A stretch of 64,000 bases of DNA, taken from contig JAQGBZ010000007.1 of NCBI GenBank assembly GCA_034687125.1, forward strand, positions 310,001-374,000. Reading direction: 5' to 3'. This document shows, one piece after another, positions 14,896 through 29,191 of the stretch. A model generated the notes under the pieces. That model had not been told where the DNA came from, made no database searches, and worked only from the letters and a program-made list of their open reading frames with translations. The stretch comes from Neelides folsomi (Eukaryota > Arthropoda > Collembola > Neelipleona > Neelidae). The translations under genes and the position numbers were made by a program. How positions within the stretch are numbered: the stretch's first letter is position 1; each line of letters opens with the position of its first letter.

Positions 14896-17800
14896 ATGGA
14901 TCGGATTCAAATGTCTGAAGAAATCCTTCGACCCCAACTTTTAACTCTTCGTGAGTTCAGACCCTTCAAGTCAAGTGATGAGTATCTCTGGGCGATGAAG
15001 GAAGATTTGTCCGACTGGCTCAATACATTGTACCCTGATCTCTGTATTAAGCCAACTGCTTTTATGGAGTGCCTTGAGACCGGAATTACACTTTGTATGG
15101 TAAGACTCATTTTTATTCTTTCAAATCACGATCTCTTTACTGTTCTCTTAAGTGATCGTCCAGACGTATTCAAATGACGGCTAAAAAGACAGGAAAACAA
15201 AATAACAACTTTTTGATTATGAAATTATCATGATCATATTCACTAAAGACCTATTATTGCCCTTGTGAATTTATCTAGCTATTGCAGAAAGATTAACTTA
15301 TTTTATTAGGAATTATATCTATGTGGATTAAATAGGATAATATAAATTTGATTGGTCAATAAACACCAAAGTGAGGCAAGAGTGCAAATACACAATACAT
15401 TATAATACCCATTACCGTAAATTGATCAGAAATGAACGGAAGTGTAATTAATGAATAATTTCAATTTGGCAGGGACTTGAAATTGAATGAAACCAATAAT
15501 CATGTAATACTACACAATGGAATAAATTACATTCATTAAATTGATATCATAAATATTTATATCTTATCTTAATACATGTATGTACATATAATATCTATAT
15601 AATATTTATAATGTAATGTAAATGTATGTGCATGGAGTCTATTGTACATATGAGTGTAGATATTTATTAAAGTGAATAAATAGGAGGTAGGATATAGGGA
15701 ATTGTACAGTTTTTATAATCCCGACAACTCGTTCCCCTTCCTCATTTCCATAAAGCGGCGAGGAAGCTGTTGCTTGTTCCCGACTTCATCCTCCCAAACG
15801 AAAATAAACAGAGTCAGGTATATTATTCATCATGAGATCCCCAGTCTTTGATTACCAAGCGTTGGTTTTGTTGGTCAACGAGGAAGACCGCACCCTGGGA
15901 CGTCCCTTTGATGCTTCTACGCATCCTTCCTCTCTTCTCTACGGCTACCTACTTTAGAGCACCCTCCAATTAACGGGACCAATCACCAAAATTTCTTCAT
16001 CTCTTCCTCTCGAGGAGGATTGAGGTTAAGGAAATGATTGAAGAGAGGAAAAGTACGCGAGTGGACCTTGACTGCATTGCCCCGGAATGTCTAATAAACC
16101 AATAATCATCATCATCCTTCCGATCCATTCTTCATTTCCATCCCAACGGTCAGACAGGGGCAGACAGGTGGGAGGAATTCCAATCTCCCATTCAGAGAAA
16201 ATGACACTCTCTCCCCTTGATCTTGTTCTCGTTGAAGTTTTATTGAAACTACTATGGTATAGATGAGATGTAGATGCAAGGGGAGCCGTCCATTGCTCCA
16301 ATTTACATCCATTGACTGAAAGTATTCTAATTGTTCTTTTTATTGAGTCCATTAAATTCAATTTCCTTTCTGATCATTTGGATGGAATGAGGGCGAGTTT
16401 GAGTCATTGCTGACAGAGAGGAGATGGATGAGAAAGGGAAGGTGGCCGCATGGAAGAGAGAGAGATATCATTTTCCTCTTTGTGACTCTAGGGCCACTTA
16501 GGTTTGTGTGGAGAGGTGGCCGATGAAGAAAACGACTCTGGGATTTCACCTCTTGAGCTCGAGATTGTGAGAACCTAATTGAAGGAGCCGGAGAGGCTCA
16601 AATAAGGCATTGGGTGTGCCTGGAGTAACGGGCCAGAAATGTGGAGATGAATAAGTGTGATGCCGGAGGCCGAACGGGCCCAGAGACAAAGGGAGAGATG
16701 GAGGAGATCCACGAGGGTTTGTCCATCCACTCGAGATATAATCACGAGAGGATGGGGAGAGGATCTGAAAGTGGTGTTGTGGCATGTGGCTCCCGTTCCT
16801 ATTGTCTTCCGCCTCTCCTCCGGAGGCTCCTTGACTCAACCGATGTTGAGGATAGAAAGTTAAAAATAAGACGTTGGATGAATTGTGTCTTTTTTGCAGC
16901 ATGCGAACAAGGTGCGTCGGTCCTGCATCGACTGGATCGGGTCTGGCGGGAAACTGCCCAAGTGCTGGGGACGGGATTGGAAGCTCCCGGCCGGAGACGT
17001 CGTTTACAATCCCAATGCCCGCCCTGAGACATTTTTCGCCCGGGACAATGTCCACAACTTCATCACATGGTGCCGGAAGTTGGGAGTTTTCGAATGTCTC
17101 CTTTTCGAGTCCGACGATCTCATCCTGAGGAAGAATGAGAAGAATGTCATCCTCTGCCTTCTCGAGGTGACAATTCCAACAAATCTTCAATGTCTCCGCC
17201 CCAAATCCATTAACCCTTTTGCTCCACGTCCGCCTTGGCGGCCTCCCGAGTGGGATCATTACCACCGGCTGGGAAAATTAACTACTTAACTATACACTTC
17301 CCCATCCTGCTTAGAGATCAAAGACTCTCTGGAAGAAGATTATGGAAACTGAGTATCATGGTTTACTAGGTGGCTCGGCGTGGGTCGCATTTTGGGATGG
17401 CAACTCCACTTCTGGTCCAGTTTGAGAAAGAAATCGACCGAGATATAGCAAAGGACACCGGTGTTGACCTGAGTAGTTCGGGAGAGGAAGAAGAGTCCTT
17501 CCAGGAATACGGCCCTTCACCACAAATCATCACCAACGACCTCAGATCTCTCGATGAAATGGTAATTGACCTCCACCATGCTTTTTTATTCCCAAATGTC
17601 CAGCTTCACTTCTTTGCCCGAACAATGGAGATAAAACAATTGTTTGAATCTAAACAATATAATACGAATTGTAAGCAGAAAAGAACGGAAAATCCAATGT
17701 AGAGATCATTTTCAACAATGAGCATTTTATTCAATCTTTTTTTAAAAAAATTCATCCTCAATCCAAGGGGCTTTTTCATGATTCAAGAAACCCTGTTAGA

Positions 17801-20800
17801 ATTCCCAAAGTAGAATACCTATTAAATGTTCTACTATAGTATATACTATGGTATTGTTGAGATAAAAAGATAAAATTTGTAAGATTTTCGAGTGCTTCAT
17901 TAAAATATGATATTGATCGTTTGCGTTATTCACCAGGTCCGAGAACTCGTCGAGCGTTGCACTTGTCCTACCCAATTCCAAATGATCCGAGTGGCAGAGG
18001 GAAAATATAGGATTGGGAATACTAAAGTCATGATATACGTCCGGGTAAGCAAAATTGGAAATTTAAAAAAATCCCAAAGATCTCTAGACGAGGTTTTTTA
18101 GTTGCATTAATGGCCCACGAAAGGGGAAGAAATCAGTTTAATTATATTGAATTTTATTATATGAAAAAAGTATCGAAGGTCAATTCTGAGACAGGCGCCT
18201 TTAACTCTCCAATATTTAATTTATGCGGTAATCATAAATAGGCAATCGTTAAATCCTTAAATGTGATAGATGTTCTTAGGAGTCATTGTATCAATTGTAT
18301 ACACTGTGCTTCCCAGAGAGGCCCATAATATATTAGTACTTATCATTAGTTAGTGTAGGTACTCACTTTTGAAAAAAATGCGACATTGTATCATGGATGA
18401 AATATATCAGTGTGTAGTTTACATATTCTGCCTATATAATACTTAACTATATTATTATAATATATCATGTGAGATAAGTTAAATGGCCGAGACGCCGTGA
18501 GTCTCGACTCTTTTTAACTTTATGAACTAACAAGGAAAAGTTTTTCATGATGGAAAAGAAGCTCGTTTTGAAGGTGTAGATCAACGTGTATTTTTCACCA
18601 AACCACTCACATAACGTTTATCATCCTCATTTGAAGTGCATGCGGGAAGGAAGATGAGCTTAAAAGGAGGAATTTACACTTTCCAGACTCTTTTGGCTGA
18701 AGAGAAGCTAAGCAGGAAAGTTTGGCACTTTGGGCCCATTATAACTTTTACTGGCTGAGAGAGATGCGAATCATTTTGACATGAGATGGTCCGGTCATTA
18801 AGTGTATAATGTAAAGGGCCGTAATGATCGCATCAAACGGAGAGGGTCGAACATGCAATTTACATTAAAGAGCATTAAACAGCCTCACTGTTGACCTTAT
18901 AGGAGAGCGAGATGAGCAGAGAAACAAAACCATTTTTACTTCTCTAATGAGGATGGGAGCGGCAAAGAGGGTGGGCAAAAATATTATCACTCGATGAATC
19001 TCCATTGTGGAGACAACAGAGGGGTGACATTTCTTCCTCTAATAATTCCTTTAATAACTGTTGCTTCATTCTCCCGAATTTCATCTTATTCTCTATACCA
19101 ATATATGAGAGAAGATGAGACTGTCTGTCTTGTTGGAGTTGTTTGTCTCCAACCTCAATCTTCTCCCTATGGGTTCATCTCTCTCAACTGTTCCTGTACA
19201 TTTCCAACTTCCACCCACAAAAACTAATTTTATTATTGTTCTAAATGAAAATATTCCACTTATTAATGAAGAAACCCAATTGAGAGATTTCTCAAAACAT
19301 GGCGCAACAACTCTTACTATTTTATTTGCGTTTTCATCATTCATTAAACTACTTATATCCTCTGATTTTCCACAGAGGCCTGCCCCAATACAAAACAAAT
19401 GATCTAGTCTTGCACATATACACATAATGACACGAACTTTGGGCGCTATGAATTCCATGTTTGATTTATACAAGCATATGAAGCATATGAAGATACCTCA
19501 TAAATACATACATGCAAAATACATAATATAAGGAGTATATGTGAATCATGTAAGCCCCAAGTACCTGTACATTAATGCAAGGCTTGGTGAGGAACGTCAA
19601 ATTAACAATTAGTGGTAAGGAGCGAGGGCGCACCTATGTCAATTTCCTTCCACCACTTCAAAATTGAAAGGACAATCATTTAATAATGTAGTCCATTTAG
19701 TCATTCGTAATATCCACAGAAATCATTATCATCTAGAATGTATGCAAGGAGTCAGGATATGTAATTATTCTAATTATTTTCCATAGACAAATCAAATATT
19801 CTCATGAATATGGTTAACAGAACAAGAAATTGAGGTTCTTTGCAAGCTTCTATTGATATCATTATTACAATGGCCATAGGGGAAATATTACATGTACAGG
19901 TATACATATGTACTTAGGTATGTAGAGAAAGCAGAGAAGTGAGATTAAGTGCCATTAAAAACATTGTTCCTTTAAATTTGCATCATCCAAATGATGACAA
20001 AGGAATTATTAAAAATATTTATTACATGTTAAATGCACATTAAACACATAATAAAATATTTATATTGCGAGCTGTGTATTTACTATAAGGAGTATTTGTT
20101 ACGCGAGCATATTTATTATTTTATTTGACCTATATACTATATAATGTAATATTCAGGATTTGAAATGATAATGATAATGGAATGATGAGAATGTATTTTA
20201 TTTGTTTTAGATACTTCGAAGTCATTGTATGATTCGAGTTGGAGGAGGATGGGTAATGAAAATTTAACCTTTTTTGTTTGTTTTTATTCACATCAAACCT
20301 CTCTTGGGATTGTTTTTATTTTTTTTAAATACTCGCATGTTAGAAAATTTGGCTTTTCAGCTTCGGCTACCAAAACAAGTTATGCAGAAATTGCTTTTAA
20401 ACCAAGTCGAGTATTAGTGTTTTAGTTTCCAATTGGTGAAGAGTCTCTAATTTCATTAATTTTCAGGACACGCTCTCGCACTATCTCGACAAACATGATC
20501 CCTGTCGGTGTTCATCAGGTAATTGGAGAGTTGCGAAAGAAACTGAAATTAGAGTGAAAATAGATTTAATAACGACAATTTATTGTTGCAGGTCACAGGG
20601 CGACGGTCTCTTCCAAGTTTATGATTAAGAACAACGACGGTCACGCTCCCCGAATGAAGGTTGAATATGAAAGGTAAAATGAAACGTGAATTCGTTATGA
20701 TTTGATTCTGTTTCTATTATTATTTTCCCCTTTTCTATTATACTTAATTGACTTTTCGGGCCCATTAGAATTTAATTATACAATTGACCCATTTTGAGCG

Positions 20801-23800
20801 GTCTTCAAAATGAAATGTTACCTAATGAAAAAAAAGAGGTTTGGAGTTGAAATTGGAACATGAGATTTCCCATTAGAAGAGTTAAAAACATATTTTGTAT
20901 TTTTGGCAAATGGGATTTTAAATAAAATCTCTTTGATATAAATATTTTTATTATTAAATTACAATATGAATATTACATGCAAGAGCTGATGCACTTCGAT
21001 AATGTCAATATAAAACTTGATTCAGCGCCTTCACACCATGAGATGAATCTCTTTGCTTTTGTCAGTTTTATTATTAGAGTTGTAGGACATTACTCTCAGG
21101 GGAAATTTATTCATTTTCCCATTCACACTGAATTTGATATGGAATTCTCTACAGAGACATTCATAATTACTTGTGCGTATTAACTGTATTATGTGGGCTT
21201 GAATTTGTTAACGCTTCTGCACATGGCTTCAATGAAAAGGTTGAAATTGACACAAATAGTGAGATTTTAATTGAATCCCGAGTCATCAAAAGATGATGTG
21301 GGCCATCCATTCCAAAACCTTATTTTACATTTCCCCAAATTCCTCACCGAGTATTTGCCCAGTGAAGAGAATTGACTTAACAATTTTACATGCTACACAC
21401 AGTGTTGGAACGAAAAGAGCCGCACGGATTTTGGAGATTAAATGCCTACATTACTCTGCTAGACATGTACATATGTAGTTTGTTAAATGGTATAAATAAG
21501 TAAATATAAATAATCCTCCCTTTAGTCACATACATATATGAAAAGCCCCAAGTTGAGTTTCTCCTCTTCCCCGTCATTATTTCCCTACAATGGTGTGGTC
21601 AGTGTTGGATGTTTTAATTGAAGCATTGACCCCATTACCTCGAATCTGGCAAATTCCTAACATTACATTAATTGTCGAGTGTCGCACGGAAATTGGCCGA
21701 TATCAATAAACAAACCTTTTTTCGTACCAAAAGAACGATTTGGGCCGGTGGCCTTAATTATATGGACATTAGTCGTCTCTTGTGGCTTTCCTCAATAGGA
21801 TGACCGACCTTAAATTGCGAAGAAGAAATGAGGATAGTAAAAAAGAATGGTTTTTAACAAGGAAATGCTTTTCTAAACGCAGGAGAGACCTATTTGATCC
21901 GGTGGCTCCTCCGGTCCCAACCTACACCAAAAAGACAGACCTCAGCGATTCAAGTTCCGAGATCTCCGACGAAGGCTACAAAACTTCCGACAACTCAAAG
22001 GTCCTCTTCGACACTTCAGCGGTCAACGGCGGGACGAATAAGGATGGAAAAGGACACCACCATAGTCGGAAATCCTCTCTCGTCAGAGCTCAGTCCCTAT
22101 CCACCGATGAAGGTCAAGAGGCTCATCTTTGGCTCATTATTTTCCTCATAATAGGACAATGGGTCTCGGGCCCACAATTCACGCTAAACCATTATTTGTA
22201 TGATCCATCAAACAAGGGATAACGGTTCACGATATAAGTATACACGACCAGTGGAGGCGTCGGAGAGCAAAAAGAGAAATCTCTTTTAATATGTCATTTT
22301 TATACATACCTAATTTATTACTTAAACAGATATGCAGTTAATACTATTTACAATTAGTTAGCTAATAGCTAATACCAATAATACAAATTTTATCTTTAAT
22401 ATTCGATATGAAATTACGACTTCATGCCTTCATATGGCTTGGGTTGGTGAAGATGAAGTTCGGAGAACAATTGGGAATTTATTAGGTAATAAATTGAAAA
22501 AACTGATTTGAGAGATTATATCCTTCGGTGTATAGACTCCGCATTACTATTGAATTGTCAGATTCCGTTTGAATAGGAAAGTTCAGAGTTGAATGAGCAG
22601 AACTTTCATTCATCTCCCCGTTTCTGTCCCATTGAGTTCCTTTAGAGCTATTTGGAATGAGAAATGGTCTCCATTGAACAATCCTCTCGCTATCTCTCCC
22701 AAATGTCGTGTGAGAAATTGACTCATTCAGCCGATCCTCGTCAAATTTCATCTCCTTTGTTCTCTTCCACATTTAGCAAAGGCGAATATACCTTAAGCAA
22801 AATGATTAGAATTAGCAAATGGCTCAAGAGATTATATATTTGCTATTTATTACTAGAGATTATATATTTACTATTATATTTAGTATTATAATCTAAGCAT
22901 ACGGCCCTTTCACAATGTTCGAGATTATCCGTTCAAGAATTGATGAATTTTCTAAGCCTTCCCATTCAATACTTTCCCATAACTTCTCATGACACCAAAA
23001 GTTTGAATCTCTCCGACCAACTCCCACCTTCATGAGAGGATTTGAGGAATCCAACAGAAATTGAAGGATGACAAGTTGTAAGTTTGGGATCCTGAGAATT
23101 TCTTGGGACGATGTCAACGATCGTGAAAATCACTCCGTGGCATCCCAATATTACATTTCTGCACACGAGAGAAATATTTGTACAAGGGAGGACTCGGAAA
23201 GTTTTAACGTCCTCTTCAAATTGCAACAACCGGAACTTGGAAAGGTTTACTTGTTGACTTGCCCCAAGTCTTGAGAGATTCAAAATAGATACCTTTCCAG
23301 TCTCACAAGATAAAATACACGAAGCGATAAAATATTTACTAAATTGGACCAAACCCTCGTCCTTATTTTCCTCATGTTTTAATTTTATCGTTCACTATGA
23401 ACATTTCTCATGTCCTGATATAACATTAAATTGTAAGATATCATACCAAACTATTTACATGTTGACTGATAAGAAAAAATAGAGTAGTTCATTTTCCTAT
23501 CAATTATTTCCAAGTAGTCGTAAAATGAACATAAAAATCAAAAAATAATATCAAACTTTTCCCTCATGTTTGAAAATTAGGCTCACAAGGAAAGAGCTTT
23601 CCTTCATTTAATATCCACTAGGTTGATTCTCATAAAAATCTGTCGTTAAGTTGATATGTAAATTGTCGCATATTACTCTAGCTCTTATGAGTTCCAAATT
23701 CCTTAAATCTATTGGGAATATCTAATAATATATCTGTATAAGTATATACACACAATACGATCTGTATACAAATGTATGTAGTGTATAATTAGTTATATTA

Positions 23801-24671
23801 TACCATATGTATCTTCTACATAGTTAAATGAGAACAAACTTTAGTAGTAAAATTGTATTTCAACTGAAAATAGGTAGGAAATATAAAATGTATATTTGGA
23901 CCAAAACTCACGTCATCATTAAATACAGTTTGTATTGGTCGAATGTAGCTTTCTAAAATTGTTGACTTGATGAGAAATTAATAAATTGATCTTTTTACAG
24001 AGCGCCCTGATTCTCGATCAACCGACGACGAGAATCCTCACCATCCAAGAGAGCGAGGGTCGACGAAAAGCAACCGAACTTCACGGCTCGAAACTCCAAC
24101 TTCCCACTTAAGAAGCGCGTCCTGTGAGAGACCGAAGACAGGTCAGAGGTTAGCTTTTAATGATCGAAGGGTCGCCACCACTCCAAGACATCAAGAACAA
24201 AAGGGAAAAGTCGTCACAATGCGACCACCAACGAGGTCATATTCTGCCAGTGGCACAGCTGAATTTTTCCGTGGTCCTGCAAAAGGCCCCTCAAATGGAA
24301 TGAAAACTCAGAAAGTTCGTCCGTACACAGGGAGAGTTCCTCCATTTGTGGACCAATTTTCAGGGAAGAACACGTGGAGCGGGTCAAATTCTGGAAGAAC
24401 CAAAGTTCGGCCCAATCTTTTTGAAGCTAATTTTTCCAATGGACAAACCGAACCTGATAATCCCGATCTTGCCCTGTGGATTAAAAAAGCTCTCGACCTC
24501 GAGTCAGATGCTGATAAGATTTCTCATATTGAAAAGGCAATTAAGCAATTTGAGCAGAGGCAAAATGAGATGGCCAATACGGGGGAAGAAATTCGCTCAA
24601 CTCCAAAGCTCACTTTCCGAACCAGGAAAGAAACTGGAATGACGAAAATACCCAAGCCAAAATTTTTCTAA
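14896..24671 (+). CDS. GAS2L: GAS2-like protein (CH + GAR domains), microtubule/actin linker
   Basis: Nine exons: 14896-15099, 16900-17166, 17370-17561, 17937-18044, 20211-20252, 20467-20518, 20592-20673, 21883-22112 and 24001-24671. All junctions are GT-AG and in phase, giving 615 residues. Exons 1-3 encode the calponin-homology domain (about residues 15-185), with the family's RPFKSSDEYLWAMKEDL start and the RDNVHNFITWCR and ILRKNEKNVILCLLE blocks. Exons 4-6 encode the GAR (GAS2-related) domain, from VRELVERC to [20 protein letters not shown] (about 222-287). The remaining half is low-complexity, Ser/Arg-rich and basic, and ends in a TKIP motif at 607-610, an EB1-binding type of signal. In this family the CH domain relates to actin and the GAR domain to microtubules, so the protein probably cross-links the two. 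The ATG at 14896 is the first in the open exon; an AG acceptor about 45 bases upstream suggests a spliced 5' UTR. The last donor (GTCAAG) is weak, so the junction from exon 8 to exon 9 is the least certain. Which GAS2-like paralogue it matches best cannot be told by eye. Confidence 0.93.
15100..16899 (+). other. Intron 1 of the GAS2-like gene
   Basis: This 1.8 kb intron splits the CH domain. Its first 600 bases are AT-rich. About 15,720-16,890 is GC-elevated and open in several frames on both strands, but shows no recognisable domain. Confidence 0.7.
18045..20210 (+). other. Intron 4 of the GAS2-like gene
   Basis: This intron of about 2.2 kb lies inside the GAR domain, between the VMIYVR and ILRSHCMIRV segments. 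No further exon or RNA gene is visible. A somewhat GC-richer patch lies near 18,480-19,050. Confidence 0.7.
20674..21882 (+). other. Intron 7 of the GAS2-like gene
   Basis: A 1.2 kb intron, AT-rich, with nothing recognised. The acceptor at 21,881-21,882 joins in phase to give ER-RRDLFDP. Confidence 0.65.
22113..24000 (+). other. Intron 8 of the GAS2-like gene
   Basis: A 1.9 kb intron with a weak GTCAAG donor and a strong TTTTTACAG acceptor. A small additional exon inside it cannot be excluded. None was seen that is needed to keep the frame. Confidence 0.6.
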
Positions 24672-27600
24672 TTTCCTCCTCTTTATCTCAATTTTTTAAT
24701 TTGATATTTAATTTGATCCCGAAATGCATGGTCCAAATAACGTCAATTCCACACCCAATCAATCATTCAAATCTTCCTTTTTAAAAAGCTCAAGAGTTCT
24801 TCAGGTCATTAATTGATATGATCATATTGAGTAGTATAGTAGGAGCAATTTATTGAATACATTTTCAATTGCTCATTTATCAAGATCGATTACTCTTATT
24901 ATTAAATTGAACTAAAAAGAGATTCACGTTGGATTAAAAACTTCCGTGTTCTTTAACCTCCAGAAGCTAAATACTTGTCAAAAGGTCGGGTTATCATGTT
25001 ATGAACAGATTTTAGCGGGCATTTTTGCAACTTGTATTAATTTCATAGGTAAACGCACTAAATAACTCTAGCTGATAATGGTACTATATTCTGCTACTAA
25101 AGCTTTAATAATTTTCTACTATTGATGTATACTTTTAGGTGGATATGTAGGCTTGTATAACATTATATTTAGATTAATAATAGGTAGATAAATCATTTAG
25201 ATGAACCACGGGACTTGGGAACACATTAACTAAATAGACTGATCCGTATCATAACTATAATAGAGAATAAGGCTCAATTGAAACGAGGAAGGTCAAGAGT
25301 TCACTGTGAGTCTTGGCCCCGAATTCCTAAATGAAATTCGAATCTTTTTCATCATAATGATTAATGATTGAGAATTGAAATAGCGGTTCAAGAGCTGAAC
25401 AAGAAAATGTTTGTTTTAAATGGATGAATGGTGAATTGTATCGTAAAGTTGTAAAGGAAGTGTCAAACGCGAGAATTATGAACATAGTCGTGAAGTCCCG
25501 GTCAGAACTTGTGGTCCTTTCGTGGAATGTAATTAAGGCTCTCTCACACTCAAGGTCCACCCCAATGGAATGGACGAGAGAGGAAAAAGGAATTGATTCG
25601 CATAAGATCAATTCCACACACACGCATTAAAATCACGATTAAACCATTATTGAATTGTGAGTGATGAAGTTCATTTTTATTCCTTTTATTTGATCTTCGT
25701 ACTTTCTACTTTGATTACTACAATCTTGGATTCATGTCATTTGCCAATGCCTATTGGATACATAAGGAACTCAGATTTGAACTCTTAAATAATCTTACCA
25801 AATAGTAAATAGAGTACCTCAATTACATGCAAGGAGAGACGCAAGGGCTTGAAACTTCCTCACGAACCAATCATTAAATTTACAAACTCTTTTTATTTCT
25901 CTTTTATCATTCATTCGTACTTTTCATTAATCAATTTAATTATTACTAAATAACGCACACGCAACACGTGAATGTAAAGTAATTCTTATACATAATTGGG
26001 ATATTAAGTTATGCCTAATTGTTGGTTCATGTTCAGACTTTAATAATTTAATTCAACTTTCTCAAATGATGAACATTCTTAATAAATTGAATATTATAAA
26101 CGAATTCTGAAAGTAATAATTTAATAACGAAATTAAACAATTCCTAGATAATCTTTTTATACTTGAGCGCCAATTTATAACATAATATTTATATTAATAT
26201 TCATAGGTACATATATATGAAATAATATTTTAGCTATCAATATCTGTATTACAATAGTATATCAATTACAATTAGATATTATTATATTCATTTCTTCGTA
26301 TTTGTAATATTGTAAATTCACGAACACGTGATTTTAAGTTTAGTGAATATTTTTATATTAAAGTCATAATTGCCCATAGGCAAATTAAATCTTTAAGGTA
26401 AATACATTATATCAATACTTTGTGGTGCTTACTCGAATAAAAAGAGTGCGTAAACAAAATGCTATCACTGAACAGCAATACTTACAATATATTGTATAGT
26501 AATAAAAGCTAAATTACATATATAAATATTAGAAGATTTTTAGGATATTTACGTGTATGTGAAAAGATTGGATAAATGGTAGTAAATATAGTTGAATTTG
26601 AAATTCTGTTATCATCAATGAAGACCCTTCACAATGTTGGTTTATTAAAGAGCAATGAGGAGTATAATAGTTGTGATAGAAAGAATGCTTCAAAGATTTT
26701 ATAATGAAATTGTCAAATATTTAAATATTTTTATAAGTAGAAAAGTGACATGGTTAAATGAGGAATTGATATAAAACATGATCTATTGTCATTATTCTCA
26801 TTATAAGGAAAATGAAAATCATTATGTGCAAGCATAAATTTATGGATTTTATCAAACCGAGACGGATTTCTATTACGAAGAAGAGACACGTTTGCAAGAT
26901 TCCCCATCGCATATTTACGTATTAGGTATGTGACCAACAAGCAATGAGAAAGAGAAATGAAAAATATTAAGGTTGTAAATTAGATAATAAATAGTCAAAT
27001 TGTTTTAGAACTGTGCGTTAATGTGGCCCGGAGAGAGTCGGACTTAAATATGTAATTCTCTGTACTGTACGTGTTGAGTGTCACAAATGATGAGTGTAAT
27101 ATAAATGAAATATGAATTTATCCATATGAATTTATGTATGATGACGTCCATAATGGCGTGCCTTGCCAGTCGTTGTACTTATTACATTACCTCTGTGAAA
27201 GGAATAGAGTATTATAAATGGCAACTCAAGTGCGACTCTTTGGGCCTATTTAGGTATGTATATTATTATACCATTTGGACACTTAAAAAGTCTCCAAACT
27301 CACAGTAATTTCAAGTGCCTTAATTGCCTGTCAAAATGGTGGAATTCTCAAGCCCTCGCAAAAACTTATGAGAAAACATTTTTCCCAACTTGTCGGGGAG
27401 TCTTGTGGAGAGAAACGCGATCTACATATAAAGTAATTTACTGATGATCAAGTGCCAATAAAATGTCCCGAAATAGAAATTATTAAATATATACCTCACA
27501 AGTTTATGTAATAGATAATTGTAATACCTAATTGTTATTAAACAATTTGGCGTTAAAAGTTATTAACAAGTATAGCGAAATTATATTAATATTGAAAACG

Positions 27601-29191
27601 TAAGCGTTTATATTATCAATCTTAATAACAATAAAAAATAATTTTTATAAAGAAATTTACTAAACGTGTTAAAATCGAAATTGTTGACATTCCAAATCTC
27701 ATTGAATTTAACAGTTTTGTACATTTTACACCAAAACCCCAAATTAAAAATGCTTCTATTGAATTAAACAATTCTTTAATTTTAAACTTTTACAATACGA
27801 TTGAATAATAATAATATGTCATGTGAATATATTTAACTGAATGTGAGAGATTCTATAAATATTGAGATGTTTAAAATTTTATTTATATTTTAAACAATTC
27901 AATTATTACGCATAAATATAAAGGCGTTTTAATATGCTATACATTCTACAATTACTTTTTAGGTAAAGGTTAACTCCATAGCTGTTTTTGTCTTCTTTAT
28001 CTAATTTATTAAATCGTCCAATTGTCTTTAGTAGAGTGTGAATTAGGTCTTAAAAGTGTACAATGTAAATGTTAGATTATATTGTATAATGAATTGTATT
28101 AATGATTAAATAATACTTGTATGTATTCTAAATAACGTTAATAATAAATTTATCGAATAGAACCCTAGGCATTAAGTGTTAAAATAATTTATTGTTCGAT
28201 ATTATGCGAGTATGAATGGCAATGTAAAATAAATATTCAGACAAATGAAAATTGAAACATCGAGATATTTTTTTCAAACATTTTCGCATTAATTCCATAT
28301 TTTGATAATAAGTCGAATAAAATATATTAATGTTGATAATAAATTAGTCAGTACCCAAAAGATATATAATAAATTCAATTGAAATTATTTAAGTTATAAG
28401 ACTATATCATAGATCTTACATAGCATATATGTAAAAATGAATAATTTATTGCAATGGAAATAAATATCAATCAATTATATACTTAATGGTTTTACAATAC
28501 ACAATTATGTATACTAGGTATCAAGCCCATTATGTAACGATACTACAAGCTACAAATAGTTAAATACTTTTAAATATAGGTAACAATTAAACAAAAAAAT
28601 GAAGTATAGAAGAACCACTTTCATTCTAAAATAAACAAAACCCCTCAGAGACATGTTCAAAAATGTTAGAGTAGTTATAGTGTAAAATACCTAAATAGTT
28701 TGCAAAAATACTTGTTTGTAAAATTGATAAAATAGAGAGCTTTCAAAAATTAGATCTTTTTATGTAGTCTGCACATCTCGTATGATTAAGACAAGATATC
28801 AAAGGAACAATTATGGCATTTATAATTAACTGGCTCACTTTCAGATCTAAAAGTTATTTAAATACTTATTTGTATGTAAACTCAATCTAGCGGTAAGAAT
28901 TATAATTATAATTAAGAAAAGCTATAAAAATTAAATAGTTCAATCAATATTAAAGAACAATGAACCTGGATGGAAAGATCTTAGTGTTAGCCAAACATAA
29001 AGCTTTTTAAGTTTAAAAAATAGCATTAAATGCCTTCAATGAATATAATTAATTACTCAAGAAAAAATAAACAGATAGCTATGGAAAATTCTTAACACTA
29101 ATCTTATTATTACATTTTAAATGTAGAATTCTCTATTGTCGTTACATTATTGTCTTAATTTCTAAACAGGAGACAGTAATGGAGGAAGTAT
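24672..29191. other. AT-rich intergenic spacer
   Basis: This lies between the 3' ends of two convergent genes, the GAS2-like gene (+) and the S/T-P-rich gene (-). It is very AT-rich, with only short chance frames. No RNA gene, transposase or repeat array was recognised. Confidence 0.7.

Noticed and set aside
16546-17265. 239-residue open frame on the minus strand
   Set aside because: It lies antisense to exon 2 of the GAS2-like CH domain and in the GC-rich block around it. It has no recognisable domain.
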